Both the position numbers and the translations under genes were made by a program. Shown here one piece after another: positions 7,031 through 14,797 of a DNA stretch of 20,860 nucleotides; the first letter of the stretch is position 1; the number at the start of each line of letters is the position of its first letter. The DNA comes from Firmicutes bacterium UBA3914. Its GTDB lineage: Bacteria; Bacillota; Limnochordia; Darwinibacteriales; Darwinibacteriaceae. The stretch covers positions 2,236 through 23,095 of the forward strand of contig DGEY01000065.1 in NCBI GenBank assembly GCA_002391385.1, in the 5' to 3' direction. The notes below the pieces were generated by a model. It did no database searches and was not told the DNA's origin. It was given only the letters and a program-made list of their open reading frames with translations.

Positions 7031-8962
7031 GTGACAGCCAAGGAACGTTTTTACGTAACAACTCCCATTTACTACCCCAGCGACAATCTGCACATCGGCC
7101 ATGCCTATACCACCACAGTGGCCGATTCCTTAGCCCGCTGGCATCGCTTCGCGGGACGGGACGTGTATTTTGTCACCGGCTCCGATGAGCACGGGCAGAA
7201 GATTCAGCGGGCTGCGGAGGCCAAGGGGGTCACGCCCAAAGAGTATGTGGATGTGATTGTGGCCTCGTTTAAGGAGCTCTGGGCCAAGCTGAACGTGGAA
7301 TACGACGACTTTATCCGCACCACCGACGAGCGGCATCACCGGGCCGTTCAGGCGGTCTTCCAGAAGATCTACGCAAAGGGCGACATCTACAAGAGTGCCT
7401 ACGAAGGCTGGTACTGCACTCCCTGCGAGACCTTCTGGCTGGAAAACAGGCTGGTGGAGGGCAACTGCCCCGACTGCGGCCGCCCTGTGGAGCTGGTGCA
7501 GGAGGAAAGCTATTTCTTCCGCCTTTCCAAGTACGCGGATCGGCTGCTCCAGTACATCGAGGAGCACCCCGAGTTCATCCAGCCCGAGACCAGGCGCAAC
7601 GAGATGGTGAACTTCATCAAGAGCGGCCTGGAGGATCTGTGCGTTTCCCGCACCACTTTCAACTGGGGGATTCCCGTGCCCATGGCGGAGGGCCATGTCA
7701 TCTACGTGTGGTTCGACGCCCTCACCAACTACCTCACCGCCCTCGGCTATCCAGAACCCAACGAGAAGCTGGAGAAATGGTGGCCTGCAGATCTGCACCT
7801 GGTGGGCAAGGAGATCATGCGCTTCCACACTATAGTCTGGCCCATCATGCTCATGGCGCTGGATCTGCCCCTGCCCAAGACCGTGTTCGGCCACGGCTGG
7901 CTGCTCTTTGACAGCGAGAAGATGTCCAAATCCAAGGGGAATGTGGTGGATCCCATGCTGCTCATTGAGGAGTTTGGCGTGGATCCCATCCGCTATTTCC
8001 TCTTGCGGGAAATCTCCTTCGGGCAGGACGGGAACTTCTCCCGCCGGGCCCTCATTGAGCGGACCAACGCGGATTTGGCCAATGACCTGGGCAACCTGCT
8101 CAACCGTACCCTGTCCATGCTCAACCGCTACTTCGCCGGGGTTGTTCCCCAGCCCGCGGCGGCACCCAATGCCGTGGATCAGGATCTCATAGATTACGCC
8201 CGGAGCCTGGGCCCTAAAGTGGACAGCTTGGTGAAGGAGCTCAAGATCAACGAGGCCCTGGCCAGCATTTGGAGACTGGTGGGCAAGGCCAATAAATACG
8301 TAGATGAACGGGCACCCTGGAATCTGGCCAAGCAAGAAAACAAAGATGAGCTGGGCACTGTAATGTACAACCTCCTGGAGACTTTGCGCATCGTGGCCCT
8401 TCTGGTGAAATCTTTCATCCCGGAGACTGGGGCCAAGATCTGGGCTCAGCTGGGCCTGGAGGGCATAGGGGAGAAAAGCCTGGCGGATACGGCCTGGGGC
8501 CTGTTGGAGCCTGGCACCCAGACCCGCAAGGGAGACCCCATCTTCCCCCGGATCGAGGTGGAAAAAGAAGAGGCCCCCAAGGAGCAGCCGAAGCAGCCGA
8601 AGGTGGAGAAGGCAGAGCCTGCGCAGCCGGAAGGCGTGCTCATCGGTATTGAGGATTTCATGAAGTGTGAGCTGGTGGTGGCGGAAGTCTTGGAGGCCGC
8701 CCCGGTTAAAGGCGCCGACCGTCTTTTGAAGCTGCAGGTGGACGTGGGCGCTGAAAAGCGGCAGATCGTGGCCGGTATCGCCCAGCACTACAAGCCTGAG
8801 GAGCTGGTGGGCCGGCGGATCATCGTGGTCAAGAACCTCAAGCCCGCCAAACTAAGGGGCGAGCTGTCCCAGGGTATGCTCCTGGCTGCCACGGCCCCCG
8901 ATGGCAGGCTGGAAGTGGTCAGCGTATCTGCGGCCATTCCCGCCGGAAGCAGGGTGAAGTAG
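7031..8962 (+). CDS. metG: Methionyl-tRNA synthetase with C-terminal tRNA-binding domain
   Basis: Charges tRNA-Met for initiation and elongation. The 643-residue protein has the class I signatures HIGH (21-24) and KMSKS (297-301), and a zinc knuckle with C129, C132, C146 and C149. An anticodon-binding helical domain follows. After a Lys/Glu/Pro-rich linker (about 510-535), residues from about 538 form an EMAPII/Trbp111-like OB-fold (FMKCELVVAEVLEA, LSQGMLLAA) that promotes dimerisation and tRNA binding. The GTG start is used because AGGAGG lies 8 bases before it and the nearer ATG (7023) runs into a stop. The T-box leader upstream senses tRNA-Met. Confidence 0.98.
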   Translation: MTAKERFYVTTPIYYPSDNLHIGHAYTTTVADSLARWHRFAGRDVYFVTGSDEHGQKIQRAAEAKGVTPKEYVDVIVASFKELWAKLNVEYDDFIRTTDERHHRAVQAVFQKIYAKGDIYKSAYEGWYCTPCETFWLENRLVEGNCPDCGRPVELVQEESYFFRLSKYADRLLQYIEEHPEFIQPETRRNEMVNFIKSGLEDLCVSRTTFNWGIPVPMAEGHVIYVWFDALTNYLTALGYPEPNEKLEKWWPADLHLVGKEIMRFHTIVWPIMLMALDLPLPKTVFGHGWLLFDSEKMSKSKGNVVDPMLLIEEFGVDPIRYFLLREISFGQDGNFSRRALIERTNADLANDLGNLLNRTLSMLNRYFAGVVPQPAAAPNAVDQDLIDYARSLGPKVDSLVKELKINEALASIWRLVGKANKYVDERAPWNLAKQENKDELGTVMYNLLETLRIVALLVKSFIPETGAKIWAQLGLEGIGEKSLADTAWGLLEPGTQTRKGDPIFPRIEVEKEEAPKEQPKQPKVEKAEPAQPEGVLIGIEDFMKCELVVAEVLEAAPVKGADRLLKLQVDVGAEKRQIVAGIAQHYKPEELVGRRIIVVKNLKPAKLRGELSQGMLLAATAPDGRLEVVSVSAAIPAGSRVK

Positions 8963-8963
8963 G

Positions 8964-9749
8964 ATGAAGGGTTTGATCGACAGCCACGCGCACCTCAACG
9001 ATCCCCGCTTTGCCCAGGACCTATCTGAGGTGGTGGAGCGGGCCAGACAGGCGGGGGTTACCGCCGTGGTCAATGTGGGCTACGATCTGCCTTCCTCCCG
9101 GGAGGCGGTGGAGCTCGCGGAGCGTTTTGAGGAGCTTTGGGCGGTGGTGGGCCTGCATCCCCACGATGCCAAGCTGTGGGATGGGGAGGTCCACCAGGCC
9201 CTGGGGGAACTGGCGGGACACCGGAAGGTTTTGGCCATCGGCGAAACGGGGTTGGACTACCACTACGACAACTCTCCCCGGGATGAGCAGCGGGCTGTGT
9301 TCCGGCAGCAGCTGGCCTTGGCGGATGAGCTGAAGCTGCCCGCGGTGATCCATTCCCGGGAGGCAGCCCAGGATACCCTGGAGATCCTTCGGGAATTTCC
9401 CCAGGTGCCCTGTCTGCTGCACTGCTATTCAGGGAGCCTGGAGATGGCCAAGATTTACGTGGAGATGGGCCACTACTTCTCCTTTGGCGGGCCCATCACC
9501 TTTCAAAATGCCAACCGACTGCGGGGGGTGGTGGCAGGGATACCCTTGGAGCGGATTCTCTTGGAGACGGACTGCCCGTATTTAACCCCCCATCCCCATC
9601 GGGGGAAACGCAACGAGCCGGCTTACTTAGGCCTAATCGCGGAGAAGCTGGCGGAGATTCACGGGGTGACTGTGGAGGAAGTGGTGCGGATAACCGCGGC
9701 CAACGCCAGACAGTTTTTCCGCATGCCGGGTGAGGAGGACACAAGATGA
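8964..9749 (+). CDS. tatD: TatD family metal-dependent DNase
   Basis: A TIM-barrel metal-dependent hydrolase of the TatD family (YabD in Bacillus), linked to DNA end processing and quality control. All expected metal ligands are visible in the 261-residue protein: H8 and H10 in DSHAHL, E94 in GETGLDYH, H130 in IHSREA, H153 in LHCYSG and D203 in ETDCPYLTPHP. It starts one base after the metG stop and overlaps purA by 4 bases. The metG-tatD pairing is conserved in Firmicutes; the usual next genes rnmV and ksgA are not here. Confidence 0.96.
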   Translation: MKGLIDSHAHLNDPRFAQDLSEVVERARQAGVTAVVNVGYDLPSSREAVELAERFEELWAVVGLHPHDAKLWDGEVHQALGELAGHRKVLAIGETGLDYHYDNSPRDEQRAVFRQQLALADELKLPAVIHSREAAQDTLEILREFPQVPCLLHCYSGSLEMAKIYVEMGHYFSFGGPITFQNANRLRGVVAGIPLERILLETDCPYLTPHPHRGKRNEPAYLGLIAEKLAEIHGVTVEEVVRITAANARQFFRMPGEEDTR

Positions 9750-11014
9750 CAGTAACTGCCTTAGTTGGCACCCAGTGGGGTGATGAAGGTAAGGGGAAGA
9801 TCACCGATGTGCTGGCGGCCCAGGCGGATGTGGTGGTCCGCTACCAGGGCGGCAATAACGCGGGGCATACGGTGGTGGTGGGGGAACGCACCTACAAACT
9901 GCACTTGATCCCCTCGGGCATCCTCTCGCCGGGGACCACCTGCATCATCGGCAATGGGGTCGTGGTGGATCCCCAGGTGCTGTGTGGTGAAATGGAGTCC
10001 CTGCGCAGCGCAGGCATTTCCACCGCCAACTTATACATCAGTGAACGGGCCCACGTGATCATGCCTTACCACCGGGTCCTGGATGAGCTGGAAGAAGCGC
10101 ATCGCGCGGTAAAAATCGGCACCACCGCCCGGGGAATTGGCCCCGCTTACGTCGATAAGTACCTGCGTATCGGGATCAGGATGCTCGATCTGACCAATCC
10201 CCAGCGTTTGGCAAGGCTTCTGGAGCAGGCGCTGGCGTTCAAGAACCCCCTGCTGCAGAAGGTGTACGGCCATCCTGGCTTCAGCAAGGAAGAACTTTTA
10301 GGCGAATACCTGGAGTACGGCCGCATCCTGGCGCCGCAGATCACCGACACTTCTCTGCTCCTGCAGAAGGCGCGGCAGCAGGGCCGCAAGATCCTTCTAG
10401 AGGGGGCCCAGGGTACGCTTTTGGACATTGATCACGGGACCTATCCCTTTGTCACCTCCTCCAATCCCACCGCGGGCGGAGCGGCTCCCGGTGCGGGTTT
10501 GGGCCCGAACCAGATCGATGAGGTAATCGGCGTGGTCAAGGCCTACACCACCCGGGTGGGTGAGGGTCCTTTCCCCACGGAACTGACCGATGCCACGGGA
10601 GACCTCATCCGCGAGCGGGGCAGGGAGTACGGTACCACCACCGGGCGGCCCCGGCGCTGCGGCTGGTTTGATGCGGTGATGGTGCGCTATGCCGCCAGGG
10701 TGAACGGGCTCACCGGTCTGGCCTTGACTCTGCTGGACGTTTTGGATGTGCTGGAGGAGGTCAAGGTTTGCGTGGCCTACGACTACCGCGGCCAGCGCCT
10801 GGAGCATTTCCCCACGGATCTGGATGTGCTTACGGACTGCAGGCCCATCTACGCCACTCTCCCCGGCTGGCAGCGGGCCACCGGCGCTGCGCGCAGCCGT
10901 GAGGAGCTGCCCAGCAAGGCCCAGGAGTATCTGGACTTCATTGCGGAGCAGGTGGGCTGTCCCATACAGATCGTCTCGGTGGGGCCCCGCCGGGATCAGA
11001 CCATTTTCCTGTAG
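9746..11014 (+). CDS. purA: Adenylosuccinate synthetase
   Basis: Converts IMP, aspartate and GTP to adenylosuccinate in AMP synthesis. The 422-residue protein carries GTQWGDEGKGK (8-18) with catalytic D13, NNAGH with catalytic H41, the IMP/switch segment TTARGIGPAY, SNPTAGGAAPGAGLGP and RPRRCGWFDAV, all canonical. The ATG overlaps the tatD stop (ATGA) and follows GAGGAGG. Its place at the end of a T-box-controlled metG operon would tie AMP synthesis to methionyl-tRNA charging (inference). No terminator is evident between it and the tRNA promoter just downstream. Confidence 0.98.
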   Translation: MTVTALVGTQWGDEGKGKITDVLAAQADVVVRYQGGNNAGHTVVVGERTYKLHLIPSGILSPGTTCIIGNGVVVDPQVLCGEMESLRSAGISTANLYISERAHVIMPYHRVLDELEEAHRAVKIGTTARGIGPAYVDKYLRIGIRMLDLTNPQRLARLLEQALAFKNPLLQKVYGHPGFSKEELLGEYLEYGRILAPQITDTSLLLQKARQQGRKILLEGAQGTLLDIDHGTYPFVTSSNPTAGGAAPGAGLGPNQIDEVIGVVKAYTTRVGEGPFPTELTDATGDLIRERGREYGTTTGRPRRCGWFDAVMVRYAARVNGLTGLALTLLDVLDVLEEVKVCVAYDYRGQRLEHFPTDLDVLTDCRPIYATLPGWQRATGAARSREELPSKAQEYLDFIAEQVGCPIQIVSVGPRRDQTIFL

Positions 11015-11028
11015 CCTAAGGTGAGCCC

Positions 11029-11057
11029 TTGACAAACCTACCGTTCTGCGCTATCAT
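11029..11057 (+). promoter_or_regulatory. Promoter of the tRNA-Lys/tRNA-Glu unit
   Basis: TTGACA at 11029-11034, 17-base spacer, TATCAT at 11052-11057. The first tRNA begins 17 bases later. Confidence 0.75.
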
Positions 11058-11074
11058 ACTATCTGTAATCCCGT

Positions 11075-11150
11075 GAGCCATTAGCTCAGTCGGTAGAGCA
11101 CCGGACTTTTAATCCGGGTGTCCCGCGTTCGAGTCGCGGATGGCTCACCA
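11075..11150 (+). tRNA. tRNA-Lys (anticodon TTT)
   Basis: Cloverleaf with acceptor GAGCCAT/ATGGCTC, D-stem GCTC, anticodon stem CCGGA/TCCGG with loop CTTTTAA (anticodon TTT at 11108-11110), T-arm CCGCG-TTCGAGT-CGCGG, discriminator A and encoded CCA. Confidence 0.97.
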
Positions 11151-11154
11151 GAAT

Positions 11155-11230
11155 GCCCCCATCGTCTAGCGGCCTAGGACATCGCCCTCTCACGGCGAAG
11201 ACACCGGTTCAAATCCGGTTGGGGGTGCCA
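11155..11230 (+). tRNA. tRNA-Glu (anticodon CTC)
   Basis: Acceptor GCCCCCA/TGGGGGT, anticodon stem TCGCC/GGCGA with loop CTCTCAC (anticodon CTC), T-loop TTCAAAT, discriminator G and encoded CCA. It lies 4 bases after tRNA-Lys and shares its promoter. The CTC isoacceptor supplements the usual TTC tRNA, fitting a GC-rich genome. Confidence 0.95.
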
Positions 11231-11243
11231 AATTGAAAGTGTC

Positions 11244-11271
11244 AGAGTTCAGCTGCGGCTGAACTCTTTTT
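11244..11271 (+). terminator. Intrinsic terminator after tRNA-Glu
   Basis: A perfect 10-bp stem AGAGTTCAGC/GCTGAACTCT with loop TGCG, followed by T at 11268-11271. Confidence 0.9.
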
Positions 11272-11280
11272 GCATAAGAA

Positions 11281-11315
11281 CCCTCCTTTTCACTCATATT
11301 ATTGGCAAAGGAGGG
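11281..11315 (+). promoter_or_regulatory. 9-bp hairpin sequestering the Shine-Dalgarno site of the FMN-domain gene
   Basis: CCCTCCTTT (11281-11289) is the exact reverse complement of AAAGGAGGG (11307-11315), with a 17-base loop. The right arm is the ribosome binding site of the next gene (GTG at 11323). The left arm matches the CCTCCTTT end of 16S rRNA. In the transcript this would hide the ribosome binding site, suggesting translational control. The sequence does not show whether temperature, a ligand or a protein opens it. Confidence 0.55.
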
Positions 11316-11322
11316 ACGAAGT

Positions 11323-12135
11323 GTGAATAGGACTGTAGGCTTAGTTATTGTGCTTTTGGTCGTTCTCGGTTTGGCCATCTACATAAACGCCCAGCGCAAG
11401 AGCGGAACCAACTGGCAGGATGGTACCTATGTGGCCAGATCGGATCCGGACGAACGGGGATGGTTTGGAGAGATCGAGATAGTTATCAAGGACGGGAAAA
11501 TAACTGAGGTTAACTACGAGGAGTTGAATCAGGAAGGGCAGCGTAAGGACGAGAACTACCCCTATCCCGCGGGGCCCGAATCCCACGACGATTACGAACA
11601 GAGGTTGATCGATTCCCAAGACCCGGACAAGGTGGAAGCCATCTCCGGAGCTACCCAGACCCGGGATCGGTTTGTGGAAGCCGCCCAGGAAGCCCTCCGC
11701 AAGGCTGAAGAGGGAGACCAGTCCAGACCGCCGGCCATCATGCCCCGCCCGCAGCCCCCAGTGGAAACTGGCGGTACGAAGTGGCGGGATGGTACCTACA
11801 CTGCCCGGACCGAATTCGACGACTATGGCTACTACGGCGAGATTGAACTGGTGATTGCCGATGGAAAGATTAGCGAGGTGCGCTACGACGAAAAGGATCG
11901 GGAAGGTAATCCCAAGGGAGAAGACTATCCTTACCCCCTGGGACCTGAATCTGAGGACAAGTATGAAGAGCAGCTTCTGGAAACCCAGGATCCAGAAAAG
12001 GTTGAGGTGATCACCGGGGCAACCCAGACCTGGGAGCGCTTTAAGGAAACAGCCCGTGAGGCCTTGCAGCAGGCCAGCGGGGAAGAAACGCCGGATCGGA
12101 TGCAGCCCCAAACCCAGACGGGAACGGAAGGTTAG
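11323..12135 (+). CDS. Membrane-anchored protein with two FMN-binding (flavinylation-motif) domains
   Basis: Probably an extracytoplasmic electron carrier. The 270-residue protein has one membrane anchor (about 5-22, no lipobox cysteine), then two closely similar domains at about 30-127 and 153-250 joined by a proline-rich linker. Each runs DGTY...D..G..GEIE.VI.DGKI.EV.Y, then YPYP.GPES, then QDP.KVE and a flavinylation-like motif: SGATQT (108-113) and TGATQT (231-236). In NqrC, RnfG and PplA-type proteins ApbE attaches FMN to a Thr of such a motif; attachment here is inferred. GTG 11323 is chosen because AAAGGAGGG lies 7 bases upstream; a TTG at 11302 would place that site inside the gene. 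No apbE or partner is in the window. Confidence 0.85.
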   Translation: MNRTVGLVIVLLVVLGLAIYINAQRKSGTNWQDGTYVARSDPDERGWFGEIEIVIKDGKITEVNYEELNQEGQRKDENYPYPAGPESHDDYEQRLIDSQDPDKVEAISGATQTRDRFVEAAQEALRKAEEGDQSRPPAIMPRPQPPVETGGTKWRDGTYTARTEFDDYGYYGEIELVIADGKISEVRYDEKDREGNPKGEDYPYPLGPESEDKYEEQLLETQDPEKVEVITGATQTWERFKETAREALQQASGEETPDRMQPQTQTGTEG

Positions 12136-12167
12136 TAAGGGAACGGGAAAACCACCAGAGAAACAGA

Positions 12168-12203
12168 AAGGTGCAGCCTTCAGAAAGGAAGCTGCACCTT
12201 TTT
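12168..12203. terminator. Bidirectional terminator between the FMN-domain gene and the GNAT gene
   Basis: AAGGTGCAGC (12168-12177) pairs with GCTGCACCTT (12191-12200), with inner CTTC/GAAG pairing, and is followed by T in the plus direction. The stop codon of the convergent acetyltransferase gene lies within the T run. Confidence 0.85.
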
Positions 12204-12687
12204 ATCTGAGTTCCAACCGGTAGTAGATGTCTCCGTCTCCATCGAGCTCCCCGCTGTCCACAAATCCCAGGGATGTGTAGAACTTGCGGGCTGCGATGTT
12301 ATCTGGGCTGCAGGAAAGGACCACGGCCTCGGCTCTGCCATCTTGAAACGCCTTCATGATCTCCAGAAGCTGCAGCATGGCCTGGCGTCCATAGCCGCGT
12401 CCTTGGTATCTGCGATCGATCATCATCCGTGCCAGGTAAAACACGGTCTCGTCGTCTTCGGGGTCCTGTTCATCAGGGGGCTGGAAAATGGTGAGCACAA
12501 AGCCTACCATCTGCCCATGGGCGTAGATGGCATAGGGTAGCGGTACATCCCGGCCTTCCCTGCTTAAGGCATAGGCTTCCGCTAAGCTGTAGGCATTGGA
12601 CGCAATGTGCTTCTTCTGGTCCTCAGCCACGCTTAGGCTCAGGCATTCCTCAAAGTTGTCCACGGAGATTTCCCTGAGGGTGACCAT
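12202..12687 (-). CDS. GNAT family N-acetyltransferase, spermidine/diamine acetyltransferase-like
   Basis: Transfers acetyl from acetyl-CoA to an amine. The 161-residue protein has the GNAT acetyl-CoA loop RYQGRGYGRQAM preceded by the strand VFYLARMMID, and the C-terminal pattern SCSPDNIAARKFYTSLGF. Overall layout (short N-terminus, QMVGFVL strand, GELDGDGDIYYRLEL end) resembles BltD/PaiA-type polyamine acetyltransferases, but the substrate is inferred from similarity only. ATG 12687 is preferred over the ATG two codons upstream because AGGGAAGGG then has normal spacing. It lies downstream of a terminated tRNA pair on the same strand. Confidence 0.85.
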   Translation of the reverse strand: MVTLREISVDNFEECLSLSVAEDQKKHIASNAYSLAEAYALSREGRDVPLPYAIYAHGQMVGFVLTIFQPPDEQDPEDDETVFYLARMMIDRRYQGRGYGRQAMLQLLEIMKAFQDGRAEAVVLSCSPDNIAARKFYTSLGFVDSGELDGDGDIYYRLELR

Positions 12688-12716
12688 CGGCATCCCTTCC
12701 CTGAGCAGCAGGATAG

Positions 12717-12749
12717 AAAAAAGCTATACCCATTCCCCTTGAGTATAGC
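12717..12749 (-). terminator. Intrinsic terminator after tRNA-Thr (minus strand)
   Basis: On the minus strand GCTATAC pairs with GTATAGC (7 bp, 13-base loop), followed by six T. Confidence 0.7.
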
Positions 12750-12763
12750 ACGTTTTCAGGTGA

Positions 12764-12839
12764 TGGAGCTGGCGGGGGGACTCGAACCCCCGACCTATTG
12801 ATTACGAATCAATTGCTCTACCGGCTGAGCTACGCCAGC
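12764..12839 (-). tRNA. tRNA-Thr (anticodon CGT)
   Basis: Read on the minus strand: acceptor GCTGGCG/CGCCAGC, D-stem GCTC, anticodon stem ATTGA/TCAAT with loop TTCGTAA (anticodon CGT), T-loop TTCGAGT, discriminator T and encoded CCA. Confidence 0.96.
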
Positions 12840-12846
12840 ATAAAAA

Positions 12847-12921
12847 TGGAGCGGATGACGAGGATCGAACTCGCAACCCTCGGCTTGGGAAGCCGATGCT
12901 CTACCATTGAGCTACATCCGC
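12847..12921 (-). tRNA. tRNA-Gly (anticodon CCC)
   Basis: Read on the minus strand: acceptor GCGGATG/CATCCGC, anticodon stem TCGGC/GCCGA with loop TTCCCAA (anticodon CCC), T-loop TTCGATC, discriminator T and encoded CCA. First gene of the Gly-Thr pair, 7 bases before tRNA-Thr. Confidence 0.96.
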
Positions 12922-12934
12922 CTTTTCGCTTTTA

Positions 12935-12963
12935 ATTATAGGCAAAACTAGCCGGGAAATCAA
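12935..12963 (-). promoter_or_regulatory. Promoter of the tRNA-Gly/tRNA-Thr unit
   Basis: On the minus strand TTGATT (12958-12963), 17-base spacer, TATAAT (12935-12940). Transcription would begin about 6 bases before tRNA-Gly. Confidence 0.85.
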
Positions 12964-13033
12964 GGGGGGTATTGAAGGAAAATGCTCATCCGCAGGCGAA
13001 GTATTGGCAGCGCAGAAAGGTGTGGTTATCCTG

Positions 13034-14599
13034 GTGAAAAAGCGCATTTTCCATCTCGTGTTCCTTTTGACCCTGCTTTTGCCCTCACCGATCCTGGCCC
13101 GGGATTACATCGACATCTGGCCGGAAGGATGGTCGGAGGTAACCCCCCTCTTCACCACTAGTATATTTACCGACCGCTTTTTTGTTACCCACGATGCTCA
13201 GGGCACGAGCTTTCTCAGCGCGGATGGAACTTATTTTAAAGAAACGAACCTCACTTACCGCCGGGTTTACGCCGGTGCAATCCTCGAGGAAGTGGTGCTG
13301 CGCTCCCAGGTGGAGCTGGACAGCATCTTTTTAGGGCTGGGGGAGGGCGGCCGGCGCCATGTACTTTGGTTGGAGCACGGGCCCCAAGGGAGCAGCATCC
13401 AGCACACCAGCTTCGGCGTACCCTACGCACCTGAAGGTGTGCTTACAGTTTTGAGCGCGCCCAGCACCATCCAAGACCTCGCGGCAGATCAGGCCGGGGA
13501 AACGACCCATCTAGCCTGGTCGCAGCGGGATCGGTTTTTCCAGATCCGCTACACCCGCATCCAGGATGGGGAGATCGCCGCGGTGGAAACGGTCACCGAT
13601 ACGGAGGAGCTCTCCGTGCGGCCCAGTCTTGTGGTGGATTCCAGAGGCACTGTGCACCTGGCCTGGATGGAAACGGGGCCTGCCGGCGTAGAAATCAGAT
13701 ACAGCCGGCGGACGGAGGAGGGGTGGACCACCCCTCGGCGCGTTGGTGAAGGGTCTGTCCAGGACATCCAGCAGGGGGGCCTAATTGCCCTGGCCGCCTT
13801 CGGCGAGGAGGTGCACCTAGCTTGGGCGGCCCTGCCCCGGGGCTCCAGCCGCCTGCACATCTACCATGCCAGCATCAGCGCTGAGGGGGAGGTATCCCCG
13901 CCCCAGGTTCTCGCCCCAGGCAGCAAACCCCGCTTTGTCCAGGGAACCGACCGGCCTGAGCTGGTTTGGCAGAGCCCGGGAGCCTACGGCGTGGAGATTC
14001 ACTATCTGCCCCCGGGCGAGGAGCCCATCAATCTCACCGTGGGGCGCCGGGGTGCCTTTCGTCCCGAGGCCTTTGCCGACGGGCAGTACCGCTATGTCTT
14101 CTGGCTCCATGCCAGCCCAGAGGGGGGCTATGAGGTTGTGGGGATCAACAACCAGTTCCCCAAAGCCCTCTCCCTGTGGCGCCAGATGGGCATCGATGAA
14201 GAAGCACCCTGGTACCATGTGGGTTTTCTCTTCCTCAGCACGCTCATGTTGAGCATGGTGTACACCGCAGCAAATTTGGGGGTAATCCTTCTAGCCGCGG
14301 GTTTGTACAGCCTGCTCCAGAAGGTGGAGCGCTACCGCAGGCAGCCCATCTGGTATCAGGTGGCCCTCTCGGCCGCTCTGCTTGTGGTGCTGCGCCGCCT
14401 GCCCTTTATTCCCGCAACCCATCCCCAGTTCTTTGGACCTCTGCACCACCTGCTCTGTGTGGCCACAGCCACCCTGGGGACCTGGCTGCTCTTGCATAGG
14501 GTCAGGCAGAGGGGGTTCCTGTTTACCATGGCTGCCTTGGTGATCTGGATGGTTCTATTCCAGTTTGCCGCGCTCATTCCCCAGAACATTTTGCTGTAG
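13034..14599 (+). CDS. Exported beta-propeller (BNR-like) protein with C-terminal membrane helices, function unknown
   Basis: Not recognised as a named family. The 521-residue product begins with a signal peptide (MKKRIFHLVFLLTLLLPSPILA). A long extracytoplasmic region of about 370 residues follows, with recurring strands such as THLAWSQRD, VHLAWMETG, VHLAWAALP and RYVFWLHAS, spaced like the blades of a sialidase/BNR-type propeller. About four hydrophobic helices lie in the last 130 residues (roughly 396-425, 441-458, 470-487, 495-514), so the propeller is tethered outside the membrane. GTG 13034 is chosen because AAAGGTG lies about 11 bases upstream and it starts the signal peptide cleanly. 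A 61-residue membrane protein gene follows at 12 bases. Confidence 0.7.
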   Translation: MKKRIFHLVFLLTLLLPSPILARDYIDIWPEGWSEVTPLFTTSIFTDRFFVTHDAQGTSFLSADGTYFKETNLTYRRVYAGAILEEVVLRSQVELDSIFLGLGEGGRRHVLWLEHGPQGSSIQHTSFGVPYAPEGVLTVLSAPSTIQDLAADQAGETTHLAWSQRDRFFQIRYTRIQDGEIAAVETVTDTEELSVRPSLVVDSRGTVHLAWMETGPAGVEIRYSRRTEEGWTTPRRVGEGSVQDIQQGGLIALAAFGEEVHLAWAALPRGSSRLHIYHASISAEGEVSPPQVLAPGSKPRFVQGTDRPELVWQSPGAYGVEIHYLPPGEEPINLTVGRRGAFRPEAFADGQYRYVFWLHASPEGGYEVVGINNQFPKALSLWRQMGIDEEAPWYHVGFLFLSTLMLSMVYTAANLGVILLAAGLYSLLQKVERYRRQPIWYQVALSAALLVVLRRLPFIPATHPQFFGPLHHLLCVATATLGTWLLLHRVRQRGFLFTMAALVIWMVLFQFAALIPQNILL

Positions 14600-14611
14600 G
14601 GAGGCTTGTCG

Positions 14612-14797
14612 ATGCGAATCAAACCTGGTTGGAAGGCTTTAGCCGGAGCAGTCTTGGCCCTTGGGGGGAGCATGGCGTTGGTTTTAGCCAGCTTCGCCCT
14701 GGCCGGTTTTCCCTTTAAGACGGAAATTCCGGCCCTCGTCATCTGGGGCGAATGTGCCTTCCTTCTGCTGCTCTTGGCCCTCCCGCTATTTCGCTAA
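14612..14797 (+). CDS. Small two-helix membrane protein, function unknown
   Basis: A 61-residue hydrophobic protein with two predicted transmembrane segments (about 8-32 and 40-59) and a basic N-terminus. ATG 14612 follows AGGGAGG with 7-base spacing. The gene lies 12 bases behind the propeller gene, so the two are probably translated from one mRNA and may act together in the membrane. No family is recognised. Its 3' end overlaps the 3' end of convergent csoR by 12 bases. Confidence 0.6.
   Translation: MRIKPGWKALAGAVLALGGSMALVLASFALAGFPFKTEIPALVIWGECAFLLLLLALPLFR

Noticed and set aside
7130..8788. Open frame of 552 codons on the minus strand opposite metG
   Set aside because: metG is unambiguous on the plus strand; the opposite frame is His/Leu/Gly-rich without domain signals.
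11302..11322. Upstream TTG start for the FMN-domain protein
   Set aside because: It would place the strong AAAGGAGGG ribosome binding site inside the coding region; GTG 11323 has correct spacing.
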